From a virus, in the IMG/VR virus record IMGVR_UViG_3300011113_000526, positions 1 to 25,564 of that record: DNA of 25,564 bases; one strand, written 5' to 3'. The position numbers and the translations under genes were made by a program. The notes beneath the pieces are model-generated. The model was not told the origin of the DNA and did no database searches. It was given only the letters and a program-made list of their open reading frames with translations. Positions 1 through 7,508 of this stretch are shown piece after piece. Numbering within the stretch: the stretch's first letter is position 1; each line of letters opens with the position of its first letter.

Positions 1-642
1 ACCGTCAGCAACGATCCCAATACCGAATGCTTCGGCTGTCTGTGCACACTCTAATACCGCTGATAGTTGTGGATAGCCCACGCCTGCCACTCGCCGGGTC
101 AGACACATCGATCCCGAACCGATTCCCACCTTTACGAGATCGACTCCAACCTTTGACAATTCCTCGACCCCCTCTGGGGTCACGACATTCCCTGCAATCA
201 AAATAGACTTCGGCCATTTTTCTCTAACCTTTCTGGTAAAATTATGAAATTCAGTCATGTAGCCATTTGCCACATCAACACAAACAAACGTAGGATCTTT
301 GATATCTGCGCTGTCAACAAACAACTTACTTTCAGAATCTAGACCAAGAGTAAGTGAAACGTATTTTTCCTTATCGGGATTTGAAGAAACAAAACTTGAA
401 TAATAATCTCCACCTTTTCGGAGGCAGGTTACTATTTTGTATTCAGAAAGCACAAGCGCCATCTTATGAGTACCAACCGTTGACATATTTGCTGCCATGA
501 TCGGCACACCAGACCATTCAGTTTTGTTTTTAAAGGTTTTGGTAACTTCAAGAGAAACATCTTTTCTTGACTTTACACTGCTAGTATTCGGGACAATAAG
601 CACGTCAGAGTAATCTAGTTTTGGTTCAAAATTTACAATCAT
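1..642 (-). CDS. guaC: GMP reductase (partial, C-terminus beyond left edge)
   Basis: Reading the minus strand from ATG 642 gives 214 residues that stay open to the window edge. The enzyme converts GMP to IMP with NADPH in purine salvage. It aligns end to end in my memory with E. coli GuaC: an N-terminal K-L-x-x-x-D-V-L-I block (residues 8-16), ANMSTVGT (51-58), FVCVDVANGY (119-128), AGNVVT (150-155), the catalytic-loop motif GIGSGSMCLTR (173-183) with nucleophile Cys180, and GVGYPQLSAV (187-196). There is no CBS-domain insertion, and the VANGY and GYPQLSAV forms favour GMP reductase over IMP dehydrogenase. An in-frame ATG at 660 is a less likely start, since 642 matches the GuaC N-terminus exactly; neither has a good Shine-Dalgarno. 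In a phage this is an auxiliary nucleotide-metabolism gene. The downstream part of the visible gene (bases 1-190) is much richer in G+C than the rest. Confidence 0.9.
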   Translation of the reverse strand, partial: MIVNFEPKLDYSDVLIVPNTSSVKSRKDVSLEVTKTFKNKTEWSGVPIMAANMSTVGTHKMALVLSEYKIVTCLRKGGDYYSSFVSSNPDKEKYVSLTLGLDSESKLFVDSADIKDPTFVCVDVANGYMTEFHNFTRKVREKWPKSILIAGNVVTPEGVEELSKVGVDLVKVGIGSGSMCLTRRVAGVGYPQLSAVLECAQTAEAFGIGIVADG

Positions 643-650
643 TGCAGATA

Positions 651-678
651 ATATTACCATCTACTAACGATTGGTCAA
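651..678 (-). promoter_or_regulatory. possible sigma70-type promoter for guaC
   Basis: On the minus strand TTGACC (678-673) and TAATAT (656-651) are separated by 16 bases, and a transcript would begin close to the ATG at 642. It sits in the 39-base gap after the 59-residue gene. The match is good but AT-rich DNA gives such pairs by chance; guaC could equally be read through from the late promoter at 867-874. Confidence 0.4.
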
Positions 679-681
679 CAA

Positions 682-861
682 TTATTTTGTTTCTTCTATT
701 CTTTTTATTGCATCACGAAGATTTAACATTTTTTGAGCAAGATCTTTTGAAGTTATCTTTTCTCTGAGATACTTTTCATAATTATCGACTATAATTTTTG
801 CCTCTCTAAAAAGAACGGCATACAGATGATCTTTTTTCTTTGGATCATCATTTGTCATCAT
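682..861 (-). CDS. small charged protein of unknown function (59 aa)
   Basis: ATG 861 (followed by a second ATG) opens a 59-residue frame ending at TAA 684-682. I do not recognise it. The product starts MMTNDDPKKKDHLYAVLFRE, is rich in Lys, Glu and Asp, has no membrane segment, and its second half (about residues 35-58) looks like a continuous amphipathic helix. A perfect T4-type late promoter octamer TATAAATA (874-867) ends five bases upstream of the first ATG, and there is no Shine-Dalgarno, which supports the frame being a real, late-transcribed gene. It lies upstream of guaC on the same strand and may be co-transcribed with it. Confidence 0.7.
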   Translation of the reverse strand: MMTNDDPKKKDHLYAVLFREAKIIVDNYEKYLREKITSKDLAQKMLNLRDAIKRIEETK

Positions 862-866
862 AATAT

Positions 867-874
867 TATTTATA
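867..874 (-). promoter_or_regulatory. late promoter octamer TATAAATA for the 59-aa gene
   Basis: Exact T4 late (gp55-type sigma) consensus on the minus strand. The usual start point about six bases downstream falls on the A of ATG 861, so the mRNA would have no leader. It abuts the opposing octamer at 875-882. Confidence 0.75.
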
Positions 875-882
875 CATAAATA
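875..882 (+). promoter_or_regulatory. late promoter octamer CATAAATA for the baseplate operon
   Basis: One mismatch to TATAAATA. It ends six bases before ATG 889, with no Shine-Dalgarno between, so a leaderless or nearly leaderless transcript is predicted. It is adjacent, without spacer, to the minus-strand octamer at 867-874. Confidence 0.75.
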
Positions 883-888
883 TTTTAT

Positions 889-1683
889 ATGGCATATTAT
901 AGATATCCTTTAACCTACAGAGAAGACATATCTCTAGAGGTCCAATTTGATGTGGCACCATATTCTTTGAGAAATTATGAAAGAACTCGACAAGGAGTTT
1001 TATCAAGATCACAGGCAACCATTGTTCTTCCCATGCCAAAGGAACCTGGCTACAGCATAATTCACCAATTTGGAGAAGGACAAAATCCTGTTGGTCCTGT
1101 AATTTCAATGGCTGGTGCCGCAAACAGTGGTGGTTTAGAAAATTTTGGAACTCTTTTTTCTAGAGTGATGGCACCTATAACATTTTTTGCAGAAAAACAA
1201 TTTGCTACAGAAACATATAGAAGATTTAGTAACATTACTGAATTAACAATGATTTCTGAAGCAAGAAAAAGTTACTATTTTGAATATGTATTTGTTCCTA
1301 AAAATGAAGAGGAAACCACAGCTGTTACAGATATACTTGGAACTTTTAGAAAAGGATCATATCCAATAGTTGCGACAGGTCTTCCTGAAAGATCTTACCC
1401 ACAAAGACTCTGGACAATAAATGTATTGCAACTGAAAGATACATCTGATAGCCTAAATGCAAATTGGCTCGGAGAACCTTTGGTGTGCGTTCTTTCTGGA
1501 ATGGTTGTAAAACATGCCGATGCAAATGATCCGGTGGTAAGATATCTCCCAAACCTTACATCTTCTGCAATAATGTTGGGGTTAAATTTTACAGAGTTTG
1601 AAACTGGAACTTACGTACCAGAAGCAAACGCAACATGGTCAAAATCAGAAATTTCTGATTATTATTTTGGATATGGTGACTAA
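889..1683 (+). CDS. 48: baseplate tail-tube cap protein, gp48-like
   Basis: This 264-residue protein opens the baseplate block directly upstream of gp53, the position of the tube-cap gene in several streamlined T4-like phages. In T4, gp48 sits on the hub and starts tail-tube polymerisation. Its central part (about residues 120-200) has the pattern of the tail-tube fold family: a strand rich in aromatic residues around YYFEYVFVPKNEEE, a helix (AVTDILGTFRKGSYP), and a strand ending in YPQRLWTINVL. The N-terminal YRYPLTY is also typical as I recall. T4 gp48 is longer (364 residues). ATG 889 is chosen because it follows the late promoter at 875-882. An alternative is gp54, the other tube-initiating baseplate protein; the tube-like fold is more certain than the exact name. 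Confidence 0.6.
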   Translation: MAYYRYPLTYREDISLEVQFDVAPYSLRNYERTRQGVLSRSQATIVLPMPKEPGYSIIHQFGEGQNPVGPVISMAGAANSGGLENFGTLFSRVMAPITFFAEKQFATETYRRFSNITELTMISEARKSYYFEYVFVPKNEEETTAVTDILGTFRKGSYPIVATGLPERSYPQRLWTINVLQLKDTSDSLNANWLGEPLVCVLSGMVVKHADANDPVVRYLPNLTSSAIMLGLNFTEFETGTYVPEANATWSKSEISDYYFGYGD

Positions 1684-1684
1684 T

Positions 1685-2566
1685 ATGAAATATTTTGAAA
1701 AATTACCAAAAAGAAACTATGAAACAACTTTAGGTAGTTTTAACATAAGTGATTTTTTTAGTTATTATAAATTCAATTATGAAAATGTTTCTAAAAAAGA
1801 AATAACAATAGATTCAAAAACAACATTACCAGAAGCAGCATCGGTCATTTATGAAGATTCTAATTCATTTTGGTTATTTTTGCTTGCAAATAAATGGTTA
1901 AATCCTTTTACTCTTTTAGAAGATAACGTTTTAATTTTTTCAAAACAAAATGAAAATAAAAATGATATTAGAATAGGTGCAAACTCTTTTGGTGGGATTG
2001 ATATAAGCGATATACAATCATCTTTAGAAACTTTAATTTATATTGTTCCTGGTTCCATTTTATTAAAAAATACCGGGGCTACATCTGGGAATCCTTGGGA
2101 TTATAGTTATGTTGGATATTTTGATTTAAATGATGAATTTTCTATAGTTGAATCGGTAAATTCTTACTCTAAAAAAATTACTGTAAAAGAAAGTTCTCTA
2201 AGTAAAACTATATTTACAAATGGGGTCACGGGATATAAATTAGCAAACATTAATAAACCAGAATACTCAAATTATTTGGAAGATAAATTTGAAACTAATA
2301 GTAATACACAAGAAATTAAAGCAACAAATTCTACAAAAACTTTAATTTATCAGAAAGAAAATTTTAAACAAGAATTTAAAGATATGGAAAAAACTTATCC
2401 ATATGATGAAATTCCAACACAAACTTCTTCGTTGCCCGCTGGCGACCCTGACATAAAACTTACAGTTTTGGAAGATTTAAAACAAAAAAATAAAAAAATA
2501 TATTATTTTAGTTTAAATGATCTCTCAAAAGTTACTAATAGATTAATTACCGTTAAATATACATGA
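1685..2566 (+). CDS. 53: baseplate wedge protein gp53
   Basis: The product is 293 residues from ATG 1685, which follows the gp48-like stop by one base. The open frame extends back to 1598 but that would overlap the previous gene by 86 bases. The N-terminal part carries the gp53 signature: LPEAASVIYEDSNSFWLFLL followed by ANKWLNPF corresponds to the T4 segment RPEELANAIYGNPQLYWVLL (a LysM-like motif in which a Pro precedes a helix ending in FW or YW). gp53 links wedges around the hub during baseplate assembly. T4 gp53 is 196 residues, so this one has about 100 extra C-terminal residues, rich in Lys, Asn and Thr, that I do not recognise. Confidence 0.8.
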   Translation: MKYFEKLPKRNYETTLGSFNISDFFSYYKFNYENVSKKEITIDSKTTLPEAASVIYEDSNSFWLFLLANKWLNPFTLLEDNVLIFSKQNENKNDIRIGANSFGGIDISDIQSSLETLIYIVPGSILLKNTGATSGNPWDYSYVGYFDLNDEFSIVESVNSYSKKITVKESSLSKTIFTNGVTGYKLANINKPEYSNYLEDKFETNSNTQEIKATNSTKTLIYQKENFKQEFKDMEKTYPYDEIPTQTSSLPAGDPDIKLTVLEDLKQKNKKIYYFSLNDLSKVTNRLITVKYT

Positions 2567-2567
2567 T

Positions 2568-4562
2568 ATGCCAATAAATCCATTTTCAAACGCTTTCAAT
2601 TCAAATTTAGAAAGCATATTTTTAATAAACCCCGAAAATTTAAATAATTCTTTAGATATAATGCTAAAGAACGAGGAATGCCAATTTGAAAAAATACAAA
2701 TGGAAGAAAGCATTTTTCAAATATATCCTAGTGGGACTTTGATTGTAAGAGATTTGAAGGACATAGTTTCTTATTTCCAAACAAACAATATACAAGTAAT
2801 ACAATTAAAGTTTAGTGATGGATCTTATAGAAATTTATCAGTCACAAGCACTTCTTATGTAAACAATGCGGCTTCAAATACAGAAGAAAACTTTGTTGCA
2901 ATAAATTTTTCTAATTTCTTTTATAAAATATCTCAAAAATATTCAGTGAATTATTTTTTCAAAGAAAATGATAGAATTTATAAAATAGAAAATATATTAG
3001 AAAAAGTAAATACTGAATTAAAAACAATTTTAAGTGATGACTATTTAGTAGACACACAAAATACCATTGGAACGTTTGATAAGTGTGATAACTTTTTTTG
3101 CATCAAAATATTAAATGCCGGAGATAACAAATTAAATTATTCAGTATCAGATAACATATTTCAGTATTTAAATTATTTGTCTAGCATGGCCGTGGATGAA
3201 ACAAACAAAGAACCTCATTTCTTATTTTGGACTGAGTTTGATGAATATATAAATTTTAAATATTTTCCTATAGTATCTAAACTAAATCCAGGTGACGATG
3301 TAGTGCAAAGATACGAACAAAGAAACTTTCGATACACAGTTTACGATGGAGATTCACCACAACAAGAAGCAACTAATGGAAAAGTGTATAAAAAAATATA
3401 CACTTTAACTACAGACCCAACAAATCAATATGTTTCTAAAAATTATTATTACATCAAAAAAACCCCAAAATTTTTAGATTCAATTCCAACAATTTTAAGC
3501 AATGAAGATAAGAAAAAGTACGCCACAAAAGCACTTGCATTCCATTTTCAAGATGATTTTGAAAAATATAACGTAGAAGCAATTTCTTCTAACGGAGAAA
3601 TAAATGGGATTACTGCAGGTGCCGATGAAATTTTTTATGAAAAGGAATGGGGTTGGTTGTCGGATTTTAATACAAAAAATAATAGAGCAAATGAAACTTT
3701 TGATACTGGAGATTATGGATTTAATCAAACATATTCTAAAATGAATTTGATGGGAAGTTCTGGTTATTTTTCTCATTCAGATAATTCTGAAATGTGGAAA
3801 AATATATTTGATTTTACTGAAATTCACCCAAATTACCCTGGAACTGGTGGGTTGCCGATAAATTTAGCAGATTACAATTATAATTTAGTACATAAACTTT
3901 TAGATGATTTAAATAAAACTAATGGTTATAAAAATGAAATAACAGAACAGATGAGAAAAATAGAAAGGGAAAATTTTGTGTTATATGCTTTATGTTGTAT
4001 AAACACAGAAGAAGAAACCTTTTTTGCTAATTTGACTCGCTATGAACCAGACCCAAATACTGAATTAAAAGTAACATTTACAAATCCACAAACCCAACAA
4101 CAAGAAATTGGTGGAATATCTTTGGCCTATCCTGCTTGGAGATATAAATGGGAAAAATTGACATTCGATAATTATGGAGCGAGCGGTGCTTCAGGTGGAA
4201 ACAGCTTCTGGACTTATGTTGAGTCGTGGAAGAGCGACGGTGGTATTGCGTGCAGCAAAACACTTGACGACACTTGGGCAATAAATTTAAACGAAAGGCA
4301 AGCTGGGTGGGGAAGCCCCTCTTATTATCCACCCGGGTGGGTTAGCACAAACTTGTCCAGTGGGTTTAAGTATAGGCCCATTGGAGCAAATAAAGCTTCT
4401 TACAACGAAGCGGGCGATACCATATCACACATAGTAAGAATGCACAGAAAACCAATAGAACAACTTGCATTAGAGGGTGGAATAACTTTGGGGCCAGCAT
4501 TGCGTGGTAAAAATTTATATTATTTCACTGTAGAAAACGTAGTAGATGGGGAGTGTTTATAA
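2568..4562 (+). CDS. baseplate hub protein, gp27/VgrG-like N-terminal domains
   Basis: The protein has 664 residues and starts one base after the gp53 stop. Two segments look like the gp27/VgrG hub fold: an N-terminal strand-loop block around MEESIFQIYPSGTLIVRDL (44-62) followed by IQVIQLKFSDG, and a block at 196-238 in which IFQYLNYLSSMA is followed by PHFLFWTEFDEYINF, the form seen in hub proteins that read the next ring. The hub forms the central trimer that joins the tube to the baseplate and spike. The segment of residues 534-611 is rich in Gly and Trp and is encoded by DNA of about 50% G+C within a gene of about 27%, which looks like an inserted domain. The usual second tube-like domain of gp27 is not evident here but is seen in the next gene. 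No lysozyme domain is visible. Confidence 0.6.
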   Translation: MPINPFSNAFNSNLESIFLINPENLNNSLDIMLKNEECQFEKIQMEESIFQIYPSGTLIVRDLKDIVSYFQTNNIQVIQLKFSDGSYRNLSVTSTSYVNNAASNTEENFVAINFSNFFYKISQKYSVNYFFKENDRIYKIENILEKVNTELKTILSDDYLVDTQNTIGTFDKCDNFFCIKILNAGDNKLNYSVSDNIFQYLNYLSSMAVDETNKEPHFLFWTEFDEYINFKYFPIVSKLNPGDDVVQRYEQRNFRYTVYDGDSPQQEATNGKVYKKIYTLTTDPTNQYVSKNYYYIKKTPKFLDSIPTILSNEDKKKYATKALAFHFQDDFEKYNVEAISSNGEINGITAGADEIFYEKEWGWLSDFNTKNNRANETFDTGDYGFNQTYSKMNLMGSSGYFSHSDNSEMWKNIFDFTEIHPNYPGTGGLPINLADYNYNLVHKLLDDLNKTNGYKNEITEQMRKIERENFVLYALCCINTEEETFFANLTRYEPDPNTELKVTFTNPQTQQQEIGGISLAYPAWRYKWEKLTFDNYGASGASGGNSFWTYVESWKSDGGIACSKTLDDTWAINLNERQAGWGSPSYYPPGWVSTNLSSGFKYRPIGANKASYNEAGDTISHIVRMHRKPIEQLALEGGITLGPALRGKNLYYFTVENVVDGECL

Positions 4563-5401
4563 TGTCGGCAGGAAAACGAATAACATATCCAGGAAATCAT
4601 ACTCAAAATGTTTTGGGGCAATTTGGGTCTAAAGATCAATATATTTGTGCTAATGCACAAATTACAAGAGGTGCAACTACGCCACCAAATTCAATTGAAG
4701 AGTGTTTCAATAGATTTCCAAAAATAGAAGAATTGGCTGAAATATTTGGAGTTTCGCTTGGAAGTCTCTCTCAGATGGCCGGTGCATCTGGATTTACTTA
4801 TCCATCCGATCTTTACACCGGAATAACATGTTCTGAGTGCAATGCTGTGAAAGATAACTTAAAACTAGGTTCAGATTGGTTAGGTTGTTTGTGGGGGTCT
4901 CCGGAAACACCATATAGTTGCACTTGCCCGGAAATAGGAGAAAAGTTTGAAGCTTATTTAAAACACAGACTCAATATTGCTACATTTTGGAATACACCAA
5001 AAACCACTCCAGTAAAACGTAGAGAATTTTTAGATTCTTTGAAATATGCAAGAAAAATTAACATAAACATTGCGGGAGATTTTGGAATAAGGCCATCAGA
5101 TATTGTTGAAATAAGAGTAAATAATTTGAGTGGTTATCCTTATGGGACACCAGGATCTGTTTTAAATGGTATTTACTGGGTTTTGGGTGTTAGTCACATT
5201 ATAACTAACACGGGAACTCATGAAACTGCTTTAAAAATTTCTCCAATATTACCTTCGCAAATTGTAAGTTCTGGAACAAATCCTCCAACAACTGGATCTG
5301 GAACAAATTCCTCTTGGAGTCCAACTTTAGATCTTCCAAACAATCCAACAGACTTTGATGATCCATTTGCTCCACCAAATGGTGATGTTTTGTGGTCTTG
5401 A
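4562..5401 (+). CDS. hub-associated protein with gp27 C-terminal-like domain and Cys cluster
   Basis: ATG 4562 overlaps the previous stop as TAATG, with the Shine-Dalgarno GGGGAG (about 4548-4553) eight bases upstream; the in-frame GTG at 4553 is too close to that site. The product is 279 residues. Residues 164-228 read like the end of hub proteins: INIAGDFGIRPSDIVEI, then LNGIYWVLGVSHII, then ETALKISP, comparable to the gp27/VgrG pattern of a strand with R-x-G/S-D-x-V-E followed by a G-x-Y-x-V-x-x-V-x-H strand. Residues 90-122 hold CSEC, a lone Cys109 and CTC (Cys90, 93, 109, 120, 122), a possible metal site or disulphide set. The C-terminal 45 residues are Pro, Thr, Ser and Asn rich, probably unstructured. 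It likely works with the preceding hub protein as one assembly. The domain call is inference. Confidence 0.55.
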   Translation: MSAGKRITYPGNHTQNVLGQFGSKDQYICANAQITRGATTPPNSIEECFNRFPKIEELAEIFGVSLGSLSQMAGASGFTYPSDLYTGITCSECNAVKDNLKLGSDWLGCLWGSPETPYSCTCPEIGEKFEAYLKHRLNIATFWNTPKTTPVKRREFLDSLKYARKININIAGDFGIRPSDIVEIRVNNLSGYPYGTPGSVLNGIYWVLGVSHIITNTGTHETALKISPILPSQIVSSGTNPPTTGSGTNSSWSPTLDLPNNPTDFDDPFAPPNGDVLWS

Positions 5402-5406
5402 TCTGA

Positions 5407-5414
5407 TCTAAATA
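5407..5414 (+). promoter_or_regulatory. late promoter octamer TCTAAATA for gp25
   Basis: CTAAATA-type late motif in the 19-base gap before gp25. It ends six bases before ATG 5421 with no Shine-Dalgarno, placing the expected start point at or next to the start codon. Confidence 0.55.
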
Positions 5415-5420
5415 ACTTTG

Positions 5421-5804
5421 ATGAGAACTAAAGATTTTTCTATTTTTTGTGAAAAAGTAGCAGCATCTTCATCAACAAAGGATATATCTTTTGTTGATGG
5501 TTACAATATGTTTGTGCAGCAAATAGAATTAGTTTTAAAATCTAAAAAAGGTGAAATAGTAGGGGATAAAAATATAGGTTCTGACATCTATTCCTACCAA
5601 TTTAATCCTAGATTTAATAAAAATTCTATGGAACTTTTAATAAAAGGTAACATAGAATATTCAATTAAAAAAATTTTTAATGTTAAAGTAAATTTAGCGT
5701 ATTCCTCGGATGAATTGTTAATATTTGAAATATCTTTTGATTCAACCTATGGAAGTGAAACTCTAACTACTTCTTCTTGTATAATAGAAATACCATTAAC
5801 ATGA
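5421..5804 (+). CDS. 25: baseplate wedge protein gp25-like
   Basis: The product is 127 residues (T4 gp25 is 132). ATG 5421 is preferred over the in-frame TTG at 5418. The family pattern of a helix followed by a Lys-Gly turn is seen at VQQIELVLKSKKGE, followed by a GSDIYSYQF segment corresponding to the FGCDLSDQLF region of T4 gp25, a helix around ELLIKGNIEYSIKKI, and two closing strands (VKVNLAY, LLIFEISFD). gp25-like proteins join gp6/gp7 and the first sheath ring, and are shared with the TssE proteins of type VI secretion. The conserved EPR motif after the helix is not present: the position reads KKIFNVKV. It precedes gp6, the order expected for a wedge core operon. Confidence rests on pattern and position. 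Confidence 0.7.
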   Translation: MRTKDFSIFCEKVAASSSTKDISFVDGYNMFVQQIELVLKSKKGEIVGDKNIGSDIYSYQFNPRFNKNSMELLIKGNIEYSIKKIFNVKVNLAYSSDELLIFEISFDSTYGSETLTTSSCIIEIPLT

Positions 5805-6874
5805 CATATAACTTAAAAAAATTAAATGTTGCCTCGTTGGATTTTGATAATATATCTCAATCTTTAATAAATTTTTTAGAAATTCAACCCGGACTGACCG
5901 ATATTGCTTTCAGAGATAAATCGAGTACAGCAAATTTATTAATTAATATATTATCAACTGCAACTGCTTATAATGGTGTCTATGCACAGTTTGGATTTAC
6001 CGAATCCTTTGCTTCAACTGCAACACTTTTAGAATCTTTAGTTTCTATTGCGTCGAATCATTCTATTTTATTTCCTTTGACCCAATCAGCATCAGCCAAA
6101 GCCGTTGTGGCAACAGAAGTGACTTCAGATTATACAGCTTTTCAAGGAAACAGCATAAATGGAGCAAGTATTCGATATTTTATTAAAGATGCTGCGACAG
6201 CTGGAGAAGAAGTAACAATTTATTCTGGTATAGAAATTCAATCTTTTACAAATTATGACATGGAAAGCCAATCAATATTGTTGCCAGCAAATATTGATCC
6301 AAATACAATTAATTTTTACACAATTCCAGATCCAACTGATAAAAATCCTGCTTTAAGAGAAAAATGGACAAGAGTAGACAAATCTAATAAAACATTAACA
6401 ACAAACAATAAGCATTATACTGTAACATTTTCTGCAAATGGATATCTAGTAACAAACAATTTTCAATCTTCTTCTGTAATACCAAAAAGCAAATCTGTAA
6501 TAGTAAACGCAATTGTTTCAAACGGAACTGCTGGAAATAGTGGGACTATCGTAGATTCTATTGGTTATTTGACAAATGTTGGTTCTTTTTCTGGCGGTTA
6601 CAATTTAATTAGCGTAGATACAGCAAGAGCAAAAATGCTTTTTGAAGCCACCGGACAAAATCGTTGTGTGACATTAGTTGATTTTGAACAAGCAATTCTT
6701 TCTTCTGGTATATCTGGAACAGATGATGAAGATTTAATATCTGTCAGAAATGGTGATGTTCCGGGTTCTGTAAATGTTTACGTAGAAAATTTATCAGAGA
6801 GTGGGCAAGCTCTTCTTGTAGAATATCTTACTCCAAAAATGATTTCTGGAACACAATTAGTGTACGCACAATGA
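5801..6874 (+). CDS. 6: baseplate wedge protein gp6 (short form)
   Basis: ATG 5801 overlaps the gp25 stop as ATGA. The 357-residue product begins with the gp6 / gpJ-like signature: LDFDNISQSLINFLEIQPGL then TANLLINILSTATAYNGVYA, matching T4 gp6 where a LDF-x-x-I helix is followed by L-L-D-L-L-A-Y-N-T-x-Y-N. A C-terminal segment (SVDTARAKMLFEATGQ, VTLVDFEQAI) resembles the J-type entry of this family. gp6 forms the continuous inner ring that links the wedges and drives baseplate rearrangement on contraction. T4 gp6 is 660 residues, so the protein has about half the usual length; both ends of the family pattern are present, which suggests loss of inserted domains rather than truncation. Confidence 0.85.
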   Translation: MTYNLKKLNVASLDFDNISQSLINFLEIQPGLTDIAFRDKSSTANLLINILSTATAYNGVYAQFGFTESFASTATLLESLVSIASNHSILFPLTQSASAKAVVATEVTSDYTAFQGNSINGASIRYFIKDAATAGEEVTIYSGIEIQSFTNYDMESQSILLPANIDPNTINFYTIPDPTDKNPALREKWTRVDKSNKTLTTNNKHYTVTFSANGYLVTNNFQSSSVIPKSKSVIVNAIVSNGTAGNSGTIVDSIGYLTNVGSFSGGYNLISVDTARAKMLFEATGQNRCVTLVDFEQAILSSGISGTDDEDLISVRNGDVPGSVNVYVENLSESGQALLVEYLTPKMISGTQLVYAQ

Positions 6875-7506
6875 TCCCTTTATTTTTTAACAGACTTCCT
6901 GTTACAATAGAATCTAAACTAAATCTTTTGTTTAAAAAAGCAAAAGAATTATATGGTTCTGAATTTTATAATATTGATGGTGGTTACGGGCAAAACGATA
7001 AATGGAGGGGTGATAATTTAACAATTGAATCACTTTTTCCTGATTGGATCGTTAATGAATATACTAAAAACCCATCCAAAGTAAACATAATTCCAATTAT
7101 AAAAAATTATTTGCGGTGGCTTTTTAGCACAAAATATGGTTATGGCGCTTATATCGAATGGGAAACCCTCAGAAGCCCAATATTTGTTGATTCTTTCTTT
7201 TTAGAGGCTTTAGCTGAATTTTATTTTCCAGGAGAAGATTTCAATTCTGACAATTTAAAAGATATTTTGCCAAACATAAGAAAATTTTCTATTCAAGTAG
7301 ATTCAAATTATTTTGATATAAAAGGAACTTCAAATGCAATAAAATATGTTTTAGTAACCCTTTTAGGTTTGGATTATACATCTACCACCGTGGAAACATT
7401 TTCAAATAATGTAATTAAAATAAAAGGCAATGTACCTGAAAATAAAAAAGCATTCTTAGAAAGAAGTGTTTTTCCAGCAGGAAAATATATTATATATGAG
7501 GTCTGA
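6871..7506 (+). CDS. baseplate wedge partner, gpI/gp7-like
   Basis: ATG 6871 overlaps the gp6 stop as ATGA. The 211-residue product has a segment FDIKGTSNAIKYVLVTLLGLD (split here: FDIKGTSNAIKY at 148-159, then VLVTLLGLD) of the kind found in gpI, gp7 and related tail proteins, where an S-K/R-G-T-x-x-x-I/L helix packs against gp6/gpJ. Position right after gp6 is that of gpI after gpJ in simpler contractile tails, and in T4 gp7 and gp6 form the wedge heterotrimer. T4 gp7 is far larger (1032 residues), so this would be the minimal core only. The aromatic-rich first half is not recognised. Function is inferred from context plus this one motif. Confidence 0.5.
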   Translation: MIPLFFNRLPVTIESKLNLLFKKAKELYGSEFYNIDGGYGQNDKWRGDNLTIESLFPDWIVNEYTKNPSKVNIIPIIKNYLRWLFSTKYGYGAYIEWETLRSPIFVDSFFLEALAEFYFPGEDFNSDNLKDILPNIRKFSIQVDSNYFDIKGTSNAIKYVLVTLLGLDYTSTTVETFSNNVIKIKGNVPENKKAFLERSVFPAGKYIIYEV

Positions 7507-7508
7507 TT

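Noticed and set aside
5-217. Short minus-strand frame in the left edge
   Set aside because: It is another frame of guaC, whose own frame is open throughout and matches the enzyme family.
1598-1684. N-terminal extension of gp53 by 29 residues
   Set aside because: It would overlap the 3' end of the gp48-like gene by 86 bases; ATG 1685 gives a normal one-base gap and a typical gp53 start.
2552-2559. GTTAAATA before the hub gene as a late promoter
   Set aside because: Two mismatches at the defining first positions, and it is inside gp53 coding sequence in AT-rich DNA.
4553-4561. GTG start for the second hub gene
   Set aside because: The Shine-Dalgarno GGGGAG lies directly next to this GTG but at good distance from ATG 4562, which forms a TAATG overlap.
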